Below are positions 20,657-34,800 of a stretch of 64,000 nt of DNA, piece by piece. Origin of the DNA: Chaunax sp. Z400 (taxonomy: Eukaryota > Chordata > Actinopteri > Lophiiformes > Chaunacidae); the NCBI GenBank assembly GCA_037577475.1, contig JBAGJB010000234.1, positions 718,371 through 782,370 of the forward strand, given 5' to 3'. Position 1 is the stretch's first letter; each line of letters begins with the position of its first letter. The notes beneath the pieces are model-generated. The model ran no database searches. It worked only from the letters and a program-made list of their open reading frames with translations, and was not told the DNA's origin. Made by a program: the position numbers and the translations under genes.

Positions 20657-23194
20657 CGAGTCTCTACGACCTTCCGTTCCCGAGATACAGACATTCAAAA
20701 TACGCCCCTACTGGACATGTCATATCTCGGGAAAGGAAGGTCGCACAGACTCGGGACAAAGACTGGTGTTCTCAGAGACCACATAAACCCCTAGAAGGAC
20801 GTTGGTCCCGAGTCTCTACGACCTTCCGTTTCAGAGATACACACATTCACTATAGGCGAACCAAAGCCCATTCACTTCAATGGGAAAATGAACTTGAGTA
20901 TAACTCGGGAACGGAAGGTCGTAGAGACTCGGGACCCTGATCCGTCGGACATAATTCGTGGTCTCTGAACACGCCAGACTTCTCCCCGAGTCTCTACGAC
21001 CTTCCGTTCCCGAGATACAAACATTCCAAAAATCACCAAAAATACATGTCATATCTCGGGAACCGTAAGTCGTAGGGCCTCGGTTTACCTGCTGGCGTTC
21101 TTGGAGACCCCATAAAACCATTGAAAGAGCTTATCCCCGAGTCTCTACGACCTTCCGTTCAAAAGTTACCAACCCGGTTAGGGCCCCGATTGAGTTTTTA
21201 TCCCCTTAAACTAACCTAACCCTAACCCTAACCCCTAACCCACACTTGTCCGCGAGTCTCTACGACCTTCCGTTCCCGAGATACAGACATTCAAAATACG
21301 CCCCTATTGGACATGTCATATCTCGGGAAAGGAAGGTCGCACAGACTCGGGACAAAGACTGGTGTTCTCAGAGACCACATAAACCCCTAGACGGACGTTG
21401 GTCCCGAGTCTCTACGACCTTCCGTTTCCGAGATACACACATTCACTATAGGCGAACCAAACCCCATTCACTTCAATGGGAAAATGAACTTGAGTATAAC
21501 TCGGGAACGGAAGGTCGTAGAGACTCGGGACCCTGATCCGTCGGACATAATTCGTGGTCTCTGAACACGCCAGACTTCTCCCCGAGTCTCTACGACCTTC
21601 CGTTCCCGAGATACAAACATTCCAAAAATCACCAAAAATACATGTCATATCTCGGGAACCGTAAGTCGTAGGGACTCGGTTTACCTGCTGGCGTTCTTGG
21701 AGACCCCATAAAACCATTGAAAGAGCTTATCCCCGAGTCTCTACGACCTTCCGTTCAAAAGTTACCAACCCGGGTAGGGCCCCGAATGAGTTTTTATCCC
21801 CTTAACCTAACCCTAACCCTAACCCTAACCCCTAACCCACACTTGTCCGCGAGTCTCTACGACCTTCCGTTCCCGAGATACAGACATTCAAAATACGCCC
21901 CTACTGGACATGTCATATCTCGGGAAAGGAAGGTCGCACAGACTCGGGACAAAGACTGGTGTTCTCAGAGACCACATAAACCCCTAGAATGACGTTGGTC
22001 CCGAGTCTCTACGACCTTCCGTTTCAGAGATACACACATTCACTATAGGCGAACCAAAGCCCATTCACTTCAATGGGAAAATGAACTTGAGTATAACTCG
22101 GGAACGGAAGGTCGTAGAGACTCGGGACCCTGATCCGTCGGACATAATTCGTGGTCTCTGAACACGCCAGACTTCTCCCCGAGTCTCTACGACCTTCCGT
22201 TCCCGAGATACAAACATTCCAAAAATCACCAAAAATACATGTCATATCTCGGGAAACGTAAGTCGTAGGGACTCGGTTTACCTGCTGGCGTTCTTGGAGA
22301 CCCCATAAAACCATTGAAAGAGCTTATCCCCGAGTCTCTACGACCTTCCGTTCAAAAGTTACCAACCCGGGTAGGGCCCCGATTGAGTTTTTATCCCCTT
22401 AACCTAACCTAACCCTAACCCTAACCCCTAACCCACACTTGTCCGCGAGTCTCTACGACCTTCCGTTCCCGAGATACAGACATTCAAAATACGCCCCTAC
22501 TGGACATGTCATATCTCGGGAAAGGAAGGTCGCACAGACTCGGGACAAAGACTGGTGTTCTCAGAGACCACATAAACCCCTAGACGGACGTTGGTCCCGA
22601 GTCTCTACGACCTTCCGTTTCCGAGATACACACATTTACTATAGGCGAACCAAAGCCCATTCACTTCAATGGGAAAATAAACTTGAGTATAACTCGGGAA
22701 CGGAAGGTCGTAGAGACTCGGGACCCTGATCCGTCGGACATAATTCGTGGTCTCTGAACACGCCAGACTTCTCCCCGAGTCTCTACGACCTTCCGTTCCC
22801 GAGATACAGACATTCAAAATACGCCCCTACTGGACATGTCATATCTCGGGAAAGGAAGGTCGCACAGACTCGGGACAAAGACTGGTGTTCTCAGAGACCA
22901 CATAAACCCCTAGACGGACGTTGGTCCCGAGTCTCTACGACCTTCCGTTCCCGAGATACAAACATTCCAAAAATCACCAAAAATACATGTCATATCTCGG
23001 GAACCGTAAGTCGTAGGGACTCGGTTTACCTGCTGGCATTCTTGGAGACCCCATAAAACCATTGAAAGAGCTTATCCCCGAGTCTCTACGACCTTCCGTT
23101 CAAAAGTTACCAACCCGGGTAGGGCCCCGATTGAGTTTTTATCCCCTTAACCTAACCCTAACCCTAACCCTAACCCCTAACCCACACTTGTCCG
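20657..23194 (+). repeat. 2538-bp relative of the 1942-bp segment with one extra ABCD
   Basis: Blocks at 20657 ABCD, 21253 ABCD, 21850 ABCD and 22446 ABACD. Early markers (cctattggac near 21304) align at a 1942-bp offset. Late markers (acatttactatagg near 22634, ctggcattcttgg near 23034) align at 2538 bp. The 596-bp difference is exactly one extra ABCD block, at 21850, which has the private linker change agaatgacg near 21987. This shows gain of a single 596-bp unit inside a duplicated segment. Confidence 0.85.
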
Positions 23195-26100
23195 CGAGTC
23201 TCTACGACCTTCCGTTCCCGAGATACAGACATTCAAAATACGCCCCTACTGGACATGTCATATCTCGGGAAAGGAAGGTCGCACAGACTCGGGACAAAGA
23301 CTGGTGTTCTCAGAGACCACATAAACCCCTAGAAGGACGTTGGTCCTGAGTCTCTACGACCTTCCGTTTCAGAGATACACACATTCACTATAGGCGAACC
23401 AAACCCCATTCACTTCAATGGGAAGATTAACTTGAGTATAACTCGGGAACGGAAGGTCGTAGAGACTCGGGACCCTGATCCGTCGGACATAATTCGTGGT
23501 CTCTGAACACGCCAGACTTCTCCCCGAGTCTCTACGACCTTCCGTTCCCGAGATACAGACATTCAAAATACGCCCCTACTGGACATGTCATATCTCGGGA
23601 AAGGAAGGTCGCACAGACTCGGGACAAAGACTGGTGTTCTCAGAGACCACATAAACCCCTAGACGGACGTTGGTCCCGAGTCTCTACGACCTTCCGTTCC
23701 CGAGATACAAACATTCCAAAAATCACCAAAAATACATGTCATATCTCGGGAACCGTAAGTCGTAGGGACTCGGTTTACCTGCTGGCGTTCTTGGAGACCC
23801 CATAAAACCATTGAAAGAGCTTATCCCCGAGTCTCTACGACCTTCCGTTCAAAAGTTACCAACCCGGGTAGGGCCCCGATTGAGTTTTTATCCCCTTAAC
23901 CTAACCCTAACCCTAACCCCTAACCCACACTTGTCCGCGAGTCTCTACGACCTTCCGTTCCCGAGATACAGACATTCAAAATACGCCCCTACTGGACATG
24001 TCATATCTCGGGAAAGGAAGGTCGCACAGACTCGGGACAAAGACTGGTGTTCTCAGAGACCACATAAACCCCTCGACGGACGTTGGTCCCGAGTCTCTAC
24101 GACCTTCCGTTTCCGAGATACACACATTCACTATAGGCGAACCAAAGCCCATTCACTTCAATGGGAAAATAAACTTGAGTATAACTCGGGAACGGAAGGT
24201 CGTAGAGACTCGGGACCCTGATCCGTCGGACATAATTCGTGGTCTCTGAACACGCCAGACTTCTCCCCGAGTCTCTACGACCTTCCGTTCCCGAGATACA
24301 GACATTCAAAATACGCCCCTACTGGACATGTCATATCTCGGGAAAGGAAGGTCGCACAGACTCGGGACAAAGACTGGTGTTCTCAGAGACCACATAAACC
24401 CCTAGACGGACGTTGGTCCCGAGTCTCTACGACCTTCCGTTTCCGAGATACACACATTCACTACAGGCGAACCAAAGCCCATTCACTTCAATGGGACAAT
24501 AAACTTGAGTATAACTCGGGAACGGAAGGTCGTAGAGACTCGGGACCCTGATCCGTCGGACATAATTCGTGGTCTCTGAACACGTCAGACTTCTCCCCGA
24601 GTCTCTACGACCTTCCGTTCCCGAGATACAGACATTCAAAATACGCCCCTACTGGACATGTCATATATCGGGAAAGGAAGGTCGCACAGACTCGGGACAA
24701 AGACTGGCGTTCTCAGAGACCACATAAACCCCTAAACGGACGTTGGTCCCGAGTCTCTACGACCTTCCGTTTCCGAGATACACACATTCACTATAGGCGA
24801 ACCAAAGCCCATTCACTTCAATGGGAAAATAAACTTGAGTATAACTCGGGAACGGAAGGTCGTAGAGACTCGGGACCCTGATCCGTCGGACATAATTCGT
24901 GGTCTCTGAACACGCCAGACTTCTCCCCGAGTCTCTACGACCTTCCGTTCCCGAGATACAAACATTCCAAAAATCACCAAAAATACATGTCATATCTCGG
25001 GAACCGTAAGTCGTAGAGACTCGGTTTACCTGCTGGCGTTCTTGGAGACCCCATAAAACCATTGAAAGAGCTTATCCCCGAGTCTCTACGACCTTCCGTT
25101 CCCGAGATAGAGACATTCAAAATACGCCCCTACTGGACATGTCATATCTCGGGAAAGGAAGGTCGCACAGACTCGGGACAAAGACTGGTGTTCTCAGAGA
25201 CCACATAAACCCCTAGACGGACGTTGGTCCCGAGTCTCTACGACCTTCCGTTCCCGAGATACAAACATTCCAAAAATCACCAAAAATACATGTCATATCT
25301 CGGGAACCGTAAGTCGTAGGGACTCGGTTTACCTGCTGGCGTTCTTGGAGACCCCATAAAACCATTGAAAGAGCTTATCCCCGAGTTTCTACGACCTTCC
25401 GTTCAAAAGTTACCAACCCGGGTAGGGCCCCGATTGAGTTTTTATCCCCTTAAACTAACCTAACCCTAACCCTAACCCCTAACCCACACTTGTCCGCGAG
25501 TCTCTACGACCTTCCGTTCCCGAGATACAGACATTCAAAATACGCCCCTACTGGACATGTCATATCTCGGGAAAGGAAGGTCGCACAGACTCGGGACAAA
25601 GACTGGTGTTCTCAGAGACCACATAAACCCCTAGACGGACGTTGGTCCCGAGTCTCTACGACCTTCCGTTTCCGAGATACACACATTCACTATAGGCGAA
25701 CCAAACCCCATTCACTTCAATGGGAAAATGAACTTGAGTATAACTCGGGAACGGAAGGTCGTAGAGACTCGGGACCCTGATCCGTCGGACATAATTCGTG
25801 GTCTCTGAACACGCCAGACTTCTCCCCGAGTCTCTACGACCTTCCGTTCCCGAGATACAAACATTCCAAAAATCACCAAAAATACATGTCATATCTCGGG
25901 AAACGTAAGTCGTAGGGACTCGGTTTACCTGCTGGCGTTCTTGGAGACCCCATAAAACCATTGAAAGAGCTTATCCCCGAGTCTCTACGACCTTCCGTTC
26001 AAAAGTTACCAACCCGGGTAGGGCCCCGATTGAGTTTTTATCCCCTTAACCTAACCTAACCCTAACCCTAACCCCTAACCCACACTTGTCCGCGAGTCTC

Positions 26101-28514
26101 TACGACCTTCCGTTCCTGAGATACAGACATTCAAAATACGCCCCTACTGGACATGTCATATCTCGGGAAAGGAAGGTCGCACAGACTCGGGACAAAGACT
26201 GGTGTTCTCAGAGACCACATAAACCCCTAGACGGACGTTGGTCCCGAGTCTCTACGACCTTCCGTTTCCGAGATACACACATTCAATATAGGCGAACCAA
26301 AGCCCATTCACTTCAATGGGAAAATAAACTTGAGTATAACTCGGGAACGGAAGGTCGTAGAGACTTGGGACCCTGATCCGTCGGACATAATTCGTGGTCT
26401 CTGAACACGCCAGACTTCTCCCCGAGTCTCTACGACCTTCTGTTCCCGAGATACAAACATTCCAAAAATCACCAAAAATACATGTCATATCTCGGGAACC
26501 GTAAGTCGTAGGGACTCGGTTTACCTGCTGGCGTTCTTGGAGACCCCATAAAACCATTGAAAGAGCTTATCCCCGAGTCTCTACGACCTTCCGTTCAAAA
26601 GTTACCAACCCGGGTAGGGCCCCGATTGAGTTTTTATCCCCTTAAACTAACCTAACCCTAACCCTAACCCCTAACCCACACTTGTCCGCGAGTCTCTACG
26701 ACCTTCCGTTCCCGAGATACAGACATTCAAAATACGCCCCTACTGGACATGTCATATCTCGGGAAAGGAAGGTCGCACAGACTCGGGACAAAGACTGGTG
26801 TTCTCAGAGACCACATAAACCCCTAGACGGACGTTGGTCCCGAGTCTCTACGACCTTCCGTTTCCGAGATACACACATTCACTATAGGCGAACCAAACCC
26901 CATTCACTTCAATGGGAAAATGAACTTGAGTATAACTCGGGAACGGAAGGTCGTAGAGACTCGGGACCCTGATCCGTCGGACATAATTCGTGGTCTCTGA
27001 ACACGCCAGACTTCTCCCCGAGTCTCTACGACCTTCCGTTCCCGAGATACAAACATTCCAAAAATCACCAAAAATACATGTCATATCTCGGGAAACGTAA
27101 GTCGTAGGGACTCGGTTTACCTGCTGGCGTTCTTGGAGACCCCATAAAACCATTGAAAGAGCTTATCCCCGAGTCTCTACGACCTTCCGTTCAAAAGTTA
27201 CCAACCCGGGTAGGGCCCCGATTGAGTTTTTATCCCCTTAACCTAACGTAACCCTAACCCTAACCCCTAACCCACACTTGTCCGCGAGTCTCTACGACCT
27301 TCCGTTCCCGAGATACAGACATTCAAAATACGCCCCTACTGGACATGTCATATCTCGGGAAAGGAAGGTCGCACAGACTCGGGACAAAGACTGGTGTTCT
27401 CAGAGACCACATAAACCCCTAGACGGACGTTGGTCCCGAGTCTCTACGACCTTCCGTTTCCGAGATACACACATTCACTATAGGCGAACCAAAGCCCATT
27501 CACTTCAATGGGAAAATAAACTTGAGTATAACTCGGGAACGGAAGGTCGTAGAGACTCGGGACCCTGATCCGTCGGACATAATTCGTGGTCTCTGAACAC
27601 GCCAGACTTCTCCCCGAGTCTCTACGACCTTCCGTTCCCGAGATACAGACATTCAAAATACGCCCCTACTGGACATGTCATATCTCGGGAAAGGAAGGTC
27701 GCACAGACTCGGGACAAAGACTGGTGTTCTCAGAGACCACATAAACCCCTAGACGGACGTTGGTCCCGAGTCTCTACGACCTTCCGTTCCCGAGATACAA
27801 ACATTCCAAAAATCACCAAAAATACATGTCATATCTCGGGAACCGTAAGTCGTAGGGACTCGGTTTACCTGCTGGCGTTCTTGGAGACCCCATAAAACCA
27901 TTGAAAGAGCTTATCCCCGAGTCTCTACGACCTTCCGTTCAAAAGTTACCAACCCGGGTAGGGCCCCGATTGAGTTTTTATCCCCTTAACCTAACCCTAA
28001 CCCTAACCCTAACCCCTAACCCACACTTGTCTGCGAGTCTCTACGACCTTCCGTTCCCGAGATACAGACATTCAAAATACACCCCTACTGGACATGTCAT
28101 ATCTCGGGAAAGGAAGGTCGCACAGACTCGGGACAAAGACTGGTGTTCTCAGAGACCACATAAACCCCTAGAAGGACGTTGGTCCCGAGTCTCTACGACC
28201 TTCCGTTTCAGAGATACACACATTCACTATAGGCGAACCAAACCCCATTCACTTCAATGGGAAGATTAACTTGAGTATAACTCGGGAACGGAAGGTCGTA
28301 GAGACTCGGGATCCTGATCCGTCGGACATAATTCGTGGTCTCTGAACACGCCAGACTTCTCCCCGAGTCTCTACGACCTTCCGTTCCCGAGATACAAACA
28401 TTCCAAAAATCACCAAAAATACATGTCATATCTCGGGAACCGTAAGTCGTAGAGACTCGGTTTACCTGCTGGCGTTCTTGGAGACCCCATAAAACCATTG
28501 AAAGAGCTTATCCC
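23195..28514 (+). repeat. Mixed blocks including the shortest D and a mosaic long block
   Basis: Blocks: 23195 ABACD (D at 23828 only 110 bp, one CCCTAA fewer), 23938 ABABABCACD, 25497 ABCD, 26093 ABCD, 26689 ABCD, 27285 ABACD, then ABC of the block starting at 28034. The block at 23938 carries the cctcgacgg A, the rare cactacaggcg B and the catatatcgg A otherwise found at 5.9-11 kb, more than 13 kb away. A B near 23421 and 28262 has gggaagattaac. Confidence 0.85.
23828..23937 (+). repeat. Shortest D module (110 bp)
   Basis: The telomeric tract here reads ttaacctaaccctaacccta then acccctaaccc, one 6-bp CCCTAA unit shorter than the 116-bp D class. This shortens the block to 743 bp from 749. 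It shows that tract length changes in whole telomere units, as expected for slippage or unequal exchange within the tract. Confidence 0.86.
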
Positions 28515-30161
28515 CGAGTCTCTACGACCTTCCGTTCCCGAGATACAGACATTCAAAATACGCCCCTACTGGACATGTCATATCTCGGGAAAGGAAGGTC
28601 GCACAGACTCGGGACAAAGACTGGTGTTCTCAGAGACCACATAAACCCCTAGACGGACGTTGGTCCCGAGTCTCTACGACCTTCCGTTCCCGAGGTACAA
28701 ACATTCCAAAAATCACCAAAAATACATGTCATATCTCGGGAACCGTAAGTCGTAGAGACTCGGTTTACCTGCTGGCGTTCTTGGAGACCCCATAAAACCA
28801 TTGAAAGAGCTTATCCCCGAGTCTCTACGACCTTCCGTTCCCGAGATACAGACATTCAAAATACGCCCCTACTGGACATGTCATATCTCGGGAAAGGAAG
28901 GTCGCACAGACTCGGGACAAAGACTGGTGTTCTCAGAGACCACATAAACCCCTAGACGGACGTTGGTCCCGAGTCTCTACGACCTTCCGTTTCCGAGATA
29001 CACACATTCACTATAGGCGAACCAAAGCCCATTCACTTCAATGGGAAAATAAACTTGAGTATAACTCGGGAACGGAAGGTCGTAGAGACTCTGGACCCTG
29101 ATCCGTCGGACATAATTCGTGGTCTCTGAACACGCCAGACTTCTCCCCGAGTCTCTACGACCTTCCGTTCCCGAGATACAGACATTCAAAATACGCCCCT
29201 ACTGGACATGTCATATCTCGGGAAAGGAAGGTCGCACAGACTCGGGACAAAGACTGGTGTTCTCAGAGACCACATAAACCCCTAGACGGACGTTGGTCCC
29301 GAGTCTCTACGACCTTCCGTTCCCGAGATACAAACATTCCAAAAATCACCAAAAATACATGTCATATCTCGGGAAACGTAAGTCGTAGGGACTCGGTTTA
29401 CCTGCTGGCGTTCTTGGAGACCCCATAAAACCATTGAAAGAGCTTATCCCCGAGTCTCTACGACCTTCCGTTCAAAAGTTACCAACCCGGGTAGGGCCCC
29501 GATTGAGTTTTTATCCCCTTAAACTAACCTAACCCTAACCCTAACCCCTAACCCACACTTGTCCGCGAGTCTCTACGACCTTCCGTTCCCGAGATACAGA
29601 CATTCAAAATACGCCCCTACTGGACATGTCATATCTCGGGAAAGGAAGGTCGCACAGACTCGGGACAAAGACTGGTGTTCTCAGAGACCACATAAACCCC
29701 TAGACGGACGTTGGTCCCGAGTCTCTACGACCTTCCGTTTCCGAGATACACACATTCACTATAGGCGAACCAAACCCCATTCACTTCAATGGGAAAATGA
29801 ACTTGAGTATAACTCGGGAACGGAAGGTCGTAGAGACTCGGGACCCTGATCCGTCGGACATAATTCGTGGTCTCTGAACACGCCAGACTTCTCCCCGAGT
29901 CTCTACGACCTTCCGTTCCCGAGATACAAACATTCCAAAAATCACCAAAAATACATGTCATATCTCGGGAAACGTAAGTCGTAGGGACTCGGTTTACCTG
30001 CTGGCGTTCTTGGAGACCCCATAAAACCATTGAAAGAGCTTATCCCCGAGTCTCTACGACCTTCCGTTCAAAAGTTACCAACCCGGGTAGGGCCCCGATT
30101 GAGTTTTTATCCCCTTAACCTAACCTAACCCTAACCCTAACCCCTAACCCACACTTGTCCG
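28515..30161 (+). repeat. 1647-bp segmental unit, copy 1 (A,C,A,B,A,C,D then A,B,C,D)
   Basis: Modules start at A 28515, C 28667, A 28818, B 28970, A 29148, C 29300, D 29451, A 29566, B 29718, C 29896, D 30047. The diagnostic change cccgaggtacaaac in the C left arm near 28692 recurs only 1647 bp downstream. Confidence 0.87.
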
Positions 30162-31808
30162 CGAGTCTCTACGACCTTCCGTTCCCGAGATACAGACATT
30201 CAAAATACGCCCCTACTGGACATGTCATATCTCGGGAAAGGAAGGTCGCACAGACTCGGGACAAAGACTGGTGTTCTCAGAGACCACATAAACCCCTAGA
30301 CGGACGTTGGTCCCGAGTCTCTACGACCTTCCGTTCCCGAGGTACAAACATTCCAAAAATCACCAAAAATACATGTCATATCTCGGGAACCGTAAGTCGT
30401 AGAGACTCGGTTTACCTGCTGGCGTTCTTGGAGACCCCATAAAACCATTGAAAGAGCTTATCCCCGAGTCTCTACGACCTTCCGTTCCCGAGATACAGAC
30501 ATTCAAAATACGCCCCTACTGGACATGTCATATCTCGGGAAAGGAAGGTCGCACAGACTCGGGACAAAGACTGGTGTTCTCAGAGACCACATAAACCCCT
30601 AGACGGACGTTGGTCCCGAGTCTCTACGACCTTCCGTTTCCGAGATACACACATTCACTATAGGCGAACCAAAGCCCATTCACTTCAATGGGAAAATAAA
30701 CTTGAGTATAACTCGGGAACGGAAGGTCGTAGAGACTCTGGACCCTGATCCGTCGGACATAATTCGTGGTCTCTGAACACGCCAGACTTCTCCCCGAGTC
30801 TCTACGACCTTCCGTTCCCGAGATACAGACATTCAAAATACGCCCCTACTGGACATGTCATATCTCGGGAAAGGAAGGTCGCACAGACTCGGGACAAAGA
30901 CTGGTGTTCTCAGAGACCACATAAACCCCTAGACGGACGTTGGTCCCGAGTCTCTACGACCTTCCGTTCCCGAGATACAAACATTCCAAAAATCACCAAA
31001 AATACATGTCATATCTCGGGAAACGTAAGTCGTAGGGACTCGGTTTACCTGCTGGCGTTCTTGGAGACCCCATAAAACCATTGAAAGAGCTTATCCCCGA
31101 GTCTCTACGACCTTCCGTTCAAAAGTTACCAACCCGGGTAGGGCCCCGATTGAGTTTTTATCCCCTTAAACTAACCTAACCCTAACCCTAACCCCTAACC
31201 CACACTTGTCCGCGAGTCTCTACGACCTTCCGTTCCCGAGATACAGACATTCAAAATACGCCCCTACTGGACATGTCATATCTCGGGAAAGGAAGGTCGC
31301 ACAGACTCGGGACAAAGACTGGTGTTCTCAGAGACCACATAAACCCCTAGACGGACGTTGGTCCCGAGTCTCTACGACCTTCCGTTTCCGAGATACACAC
31401 ATTCACTATAGGCGAACCAAACCCCATTCACTTCAATGGGAAAATGAACTTGAGTATAACTCGGGAACGGAAGGTCGTAGAGACTCGGGACCCTGATCCG
31501 TCGGACATAATTCGTGGTCTCTGAACACGCCAGACTTCTCCCCGAGTCTCTACGACCTTCCGTTCCCGAGATACAAACATTCCAAAAATCACCAAAAATA
31601 CATGTCATATCTCGGGAAACGTAAGTCGTAGGGACTCGGTTTACCTGCTGGCGTTCTTGGAGACCCCATAAAACCATTGAAAGAGCTTATCCCCGAGTCT
31701 CTACGACCTTCCGTTCAAAAGTTACCAACCCGGGTAGGGCCCCGATTGAGTTTTTATCCCCTTAACCTAACCTAACCCTAACCCTAACCCCTAACCCACA
31801 CTTGTCCG
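30162..31808 (+). repeat. 1647-bp segmental unit, copy 2, directly adjacent
   Basis: Same module order as 28515-30161 with cccgaggtacaaac near 30339. In copy 1 the first A is preceded by C; here it is preceded by D. The duplication therefore created a new D-to-A junction feeding an A,C pair. Confidence 0.87.
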
Positions 31809-34800
31809 CGAGTCTCTACGACCTTCCGTTCCCGAGATACAGACATTCAAAATACGCCCCTACTGGACATGTCATATCTCGGGAAAGGAAGGTCGCACAG
31901 ACTCGGGACAAAGACTGGTGTTCTCAGAGACCACATAAACCCCTAGACGGACGTTGGTCCCGAGTCTCTACGACCTTCCGTTTCCGAGATACACACATTC
32001 ACCATAGGCGAACCAAAGCCCATTCACTTCAATGGGAAAATAAACTTGAGTATAACTCGGGAACGGAAGGTCGTAGAGACTCGGGACCCTGATCCGTCGG
32101 ACATAATTCGTGGTCTCTGAACACGCCAGACTTCTCCCCGAGTCTCTACGACCTTCCGTTCCCGAGATACAGACATTCAAAATACGCCCCTACTGGACAT
32201 GTCATATCTCGGGAAAGGAAGGTCGCACAGACTCGGGACAAAGACTGGTGTTCTCAGAGACCACATAAACCCCTAGACGGACGTTGGTCCCGAGTCTCTA
32301 CGACCTTCCGTTCCCGAGATACAAACATTCCAAAAATCACCAAAAATACATGTCATATCTCGGGAACCGTAAGTCGTAGGGACTCGGTTTACCTGCTGGC
32401 GTTCTTGGAGACCCCATAAAACCATTGAAAGAGCTTATCCCCGAGTCTCTACGACCTTCCGTTCAAAAGTTACCAACCCGGGTAGGGCCCCGATTGAGTT
32501 TTTATCCCCTTAAACTAACCTAACCCTAACCCTAACCCCTAACCCACACTTGTCCGCGAGTCTCTACGACCTTCCGTTCCCGAGATACAGACATTCAAAA
32601 TACGCCCCTACTGGACATGTCATATCTCGGGAAAGGAAGGTCGCACAGACTCGGGACAAAGACTGGTGTTCTCAGAGACCACATAAACCCCTAGACGGAC
32701 GTTGGTCCCGAGTCTCTACGACCTTCCGTTTCCGAGATACACACATTCACTATAGGCGAACCAAACCCCATTCACTTCAATGGGAAAATGAACTTGAGTA
32801 TAACTCGGGAACGGAAGGTCGTAGAGACTCGGGACCCTGATCCTTCGGACATAATTCGTGGTCTCTGAACACGCCAGACTTCTCCCCGAGTCTCTACGAC
32901 CTTCCGTTCCCGAGATACAAACATTCCAAAAATCACCAAAAATACATGTCATATCTCGGGAAACGTAAGTCGTAGGGACTCGGTTTACCTGCTGGCGTTC
33001 TTGGAGACCCCATAAAACCATTGAAAGAGCTTATCCCCGAGTCTCTACGACCTTCCGTTCAAAAGTTACCAACCCGGGTAGGGCCCCGATTGAGTTTTTA
33101 TCCCCTTAACCTAACCCTAACCCTAACCCTAACCCCTAACCCACACTTGTCCGCGAGTCTCTACGACCTTCCGTTCCCGAGATACAGACATTCAAAATAC
33201 GCCCCTACTGGACATGTCATATCTCGGGAAAGGAAGGTCGCACAGACTCGGGACAAAGACTGGTGTTCTCAGAGACCACATAAACCCCTAGAAGGACGTT
33301 GGTCCCGAGTCTCTACGACCTTCCGTTTCAGAGATACACACATTCACTATAGGCGAACCAAAGCCCATTCACTTCAATGGGAAAATTAACTTGAGTATAA
33401 CTCGGGAACGGAAGGTCGTAGAGACTCGGGACCCTGATCCGTCGGACATAATTCGTGGTCTCTGAACACGCCAGACTTCTCCCCGAGTCTCTACAACCTT
33501 CCGTTCCCGAGATACAAACATTCCAAAAATCACCAAAAATACATGTCATATCTCGGGAACCGTAAGTCGTAGGGACTCGGTTTACCTGCTGGCGTTCTTG
33601 GAGACCCCATAAAACCATTGAAAGAGCTTATCCCCGAGTCTCTACGACCTTCCGTTCAAAAGTTACCAACCCGGGTAGGGCCCCAATTGAGTTTTTATCC
33701 CCTTAACCTAACCTAACCCTAACCCTAACCCCTAACCCACACTTGTCCGCGAGTCTCTACGACCTTCCGTTCCCGAGATACAGACATTCAAAATACGCCC
33801 CTACTGGACATGTCATATCTCGGGAAAGGAAGGTCGCACAGACTCGGGACAAAGACTGGTGTTCTCAGAGACCACATAAACCCCTAGACGGACGTTGGTC
33901 CCGAGTCTCTACGACCTTCCGTTTCCGAGATACACACATTCACTACAGGCGAACCAAAGCCCATTCACTTCAATGGGAAAATAAACTTGAGTATAACTCG
34001 GGAACGGAAGGCCGTAGAGACTCGGGACCCTGATCCGTCGGACATAATTCGTGGTCTCTGAACACGTCAGACTTCTCCCCGAGTCTCTACGACCTTCCGT
34101 TCCCGAGATACAGACATTCAAAATACGCCCCTACTGGACATGTCATATCTCGGGAAAGGAAGGTCGCACAGACTCGGGACAAAGACTGGTGTTCTCAGAG
34201 ACCACATAAACCCCTAGAAGGACGTTGGTCCCGAGTCTCTACGACCTTCCGTTTCAGAGATACACACATTCACTATAGGCGAACCAAACCCCATTCACTT
34301 CAATGGGAAAATTAACTTGAGTATAACTCGGGAACGGAAGGTCGTAGAGACTCGGGACCCTGATCCGTCGGACATAATTCGTGGTCTCTGAACACGCCAG
34401 ACTTCTCCCGGAGTCTCTACGACCTTCCGTTCCCGAGATACAAACATTCCAAAAATCACCAAAAATACATGTCATATCTCGGGAACCGTAAGTCGTAGAG
34501 ACTCGGTTTACCTGCTGGCGTTCTTGGAGACCCCATAAAACCATTGAAAGAGCTTATCCCCGAGTCTCTACGACCTTCCGTTCCCGAGATAGAGACATTC
34601 AAAATACGCCCCTACTGGACATGTCATATCTCGGGAAAGGAAGGTCGCACAGACTCGGGACAAAGACTGGTGTTCTCAGAGACCACATAAACCCCTAGAC
34701 GGACGTTGGTCCCGAGTCTCTACGACCTTCCGTTTCCGAGATACACACATTCACCATAGGCGAACCAAAGCCCATTCACTTCAATGGGAAAATAAACTTG

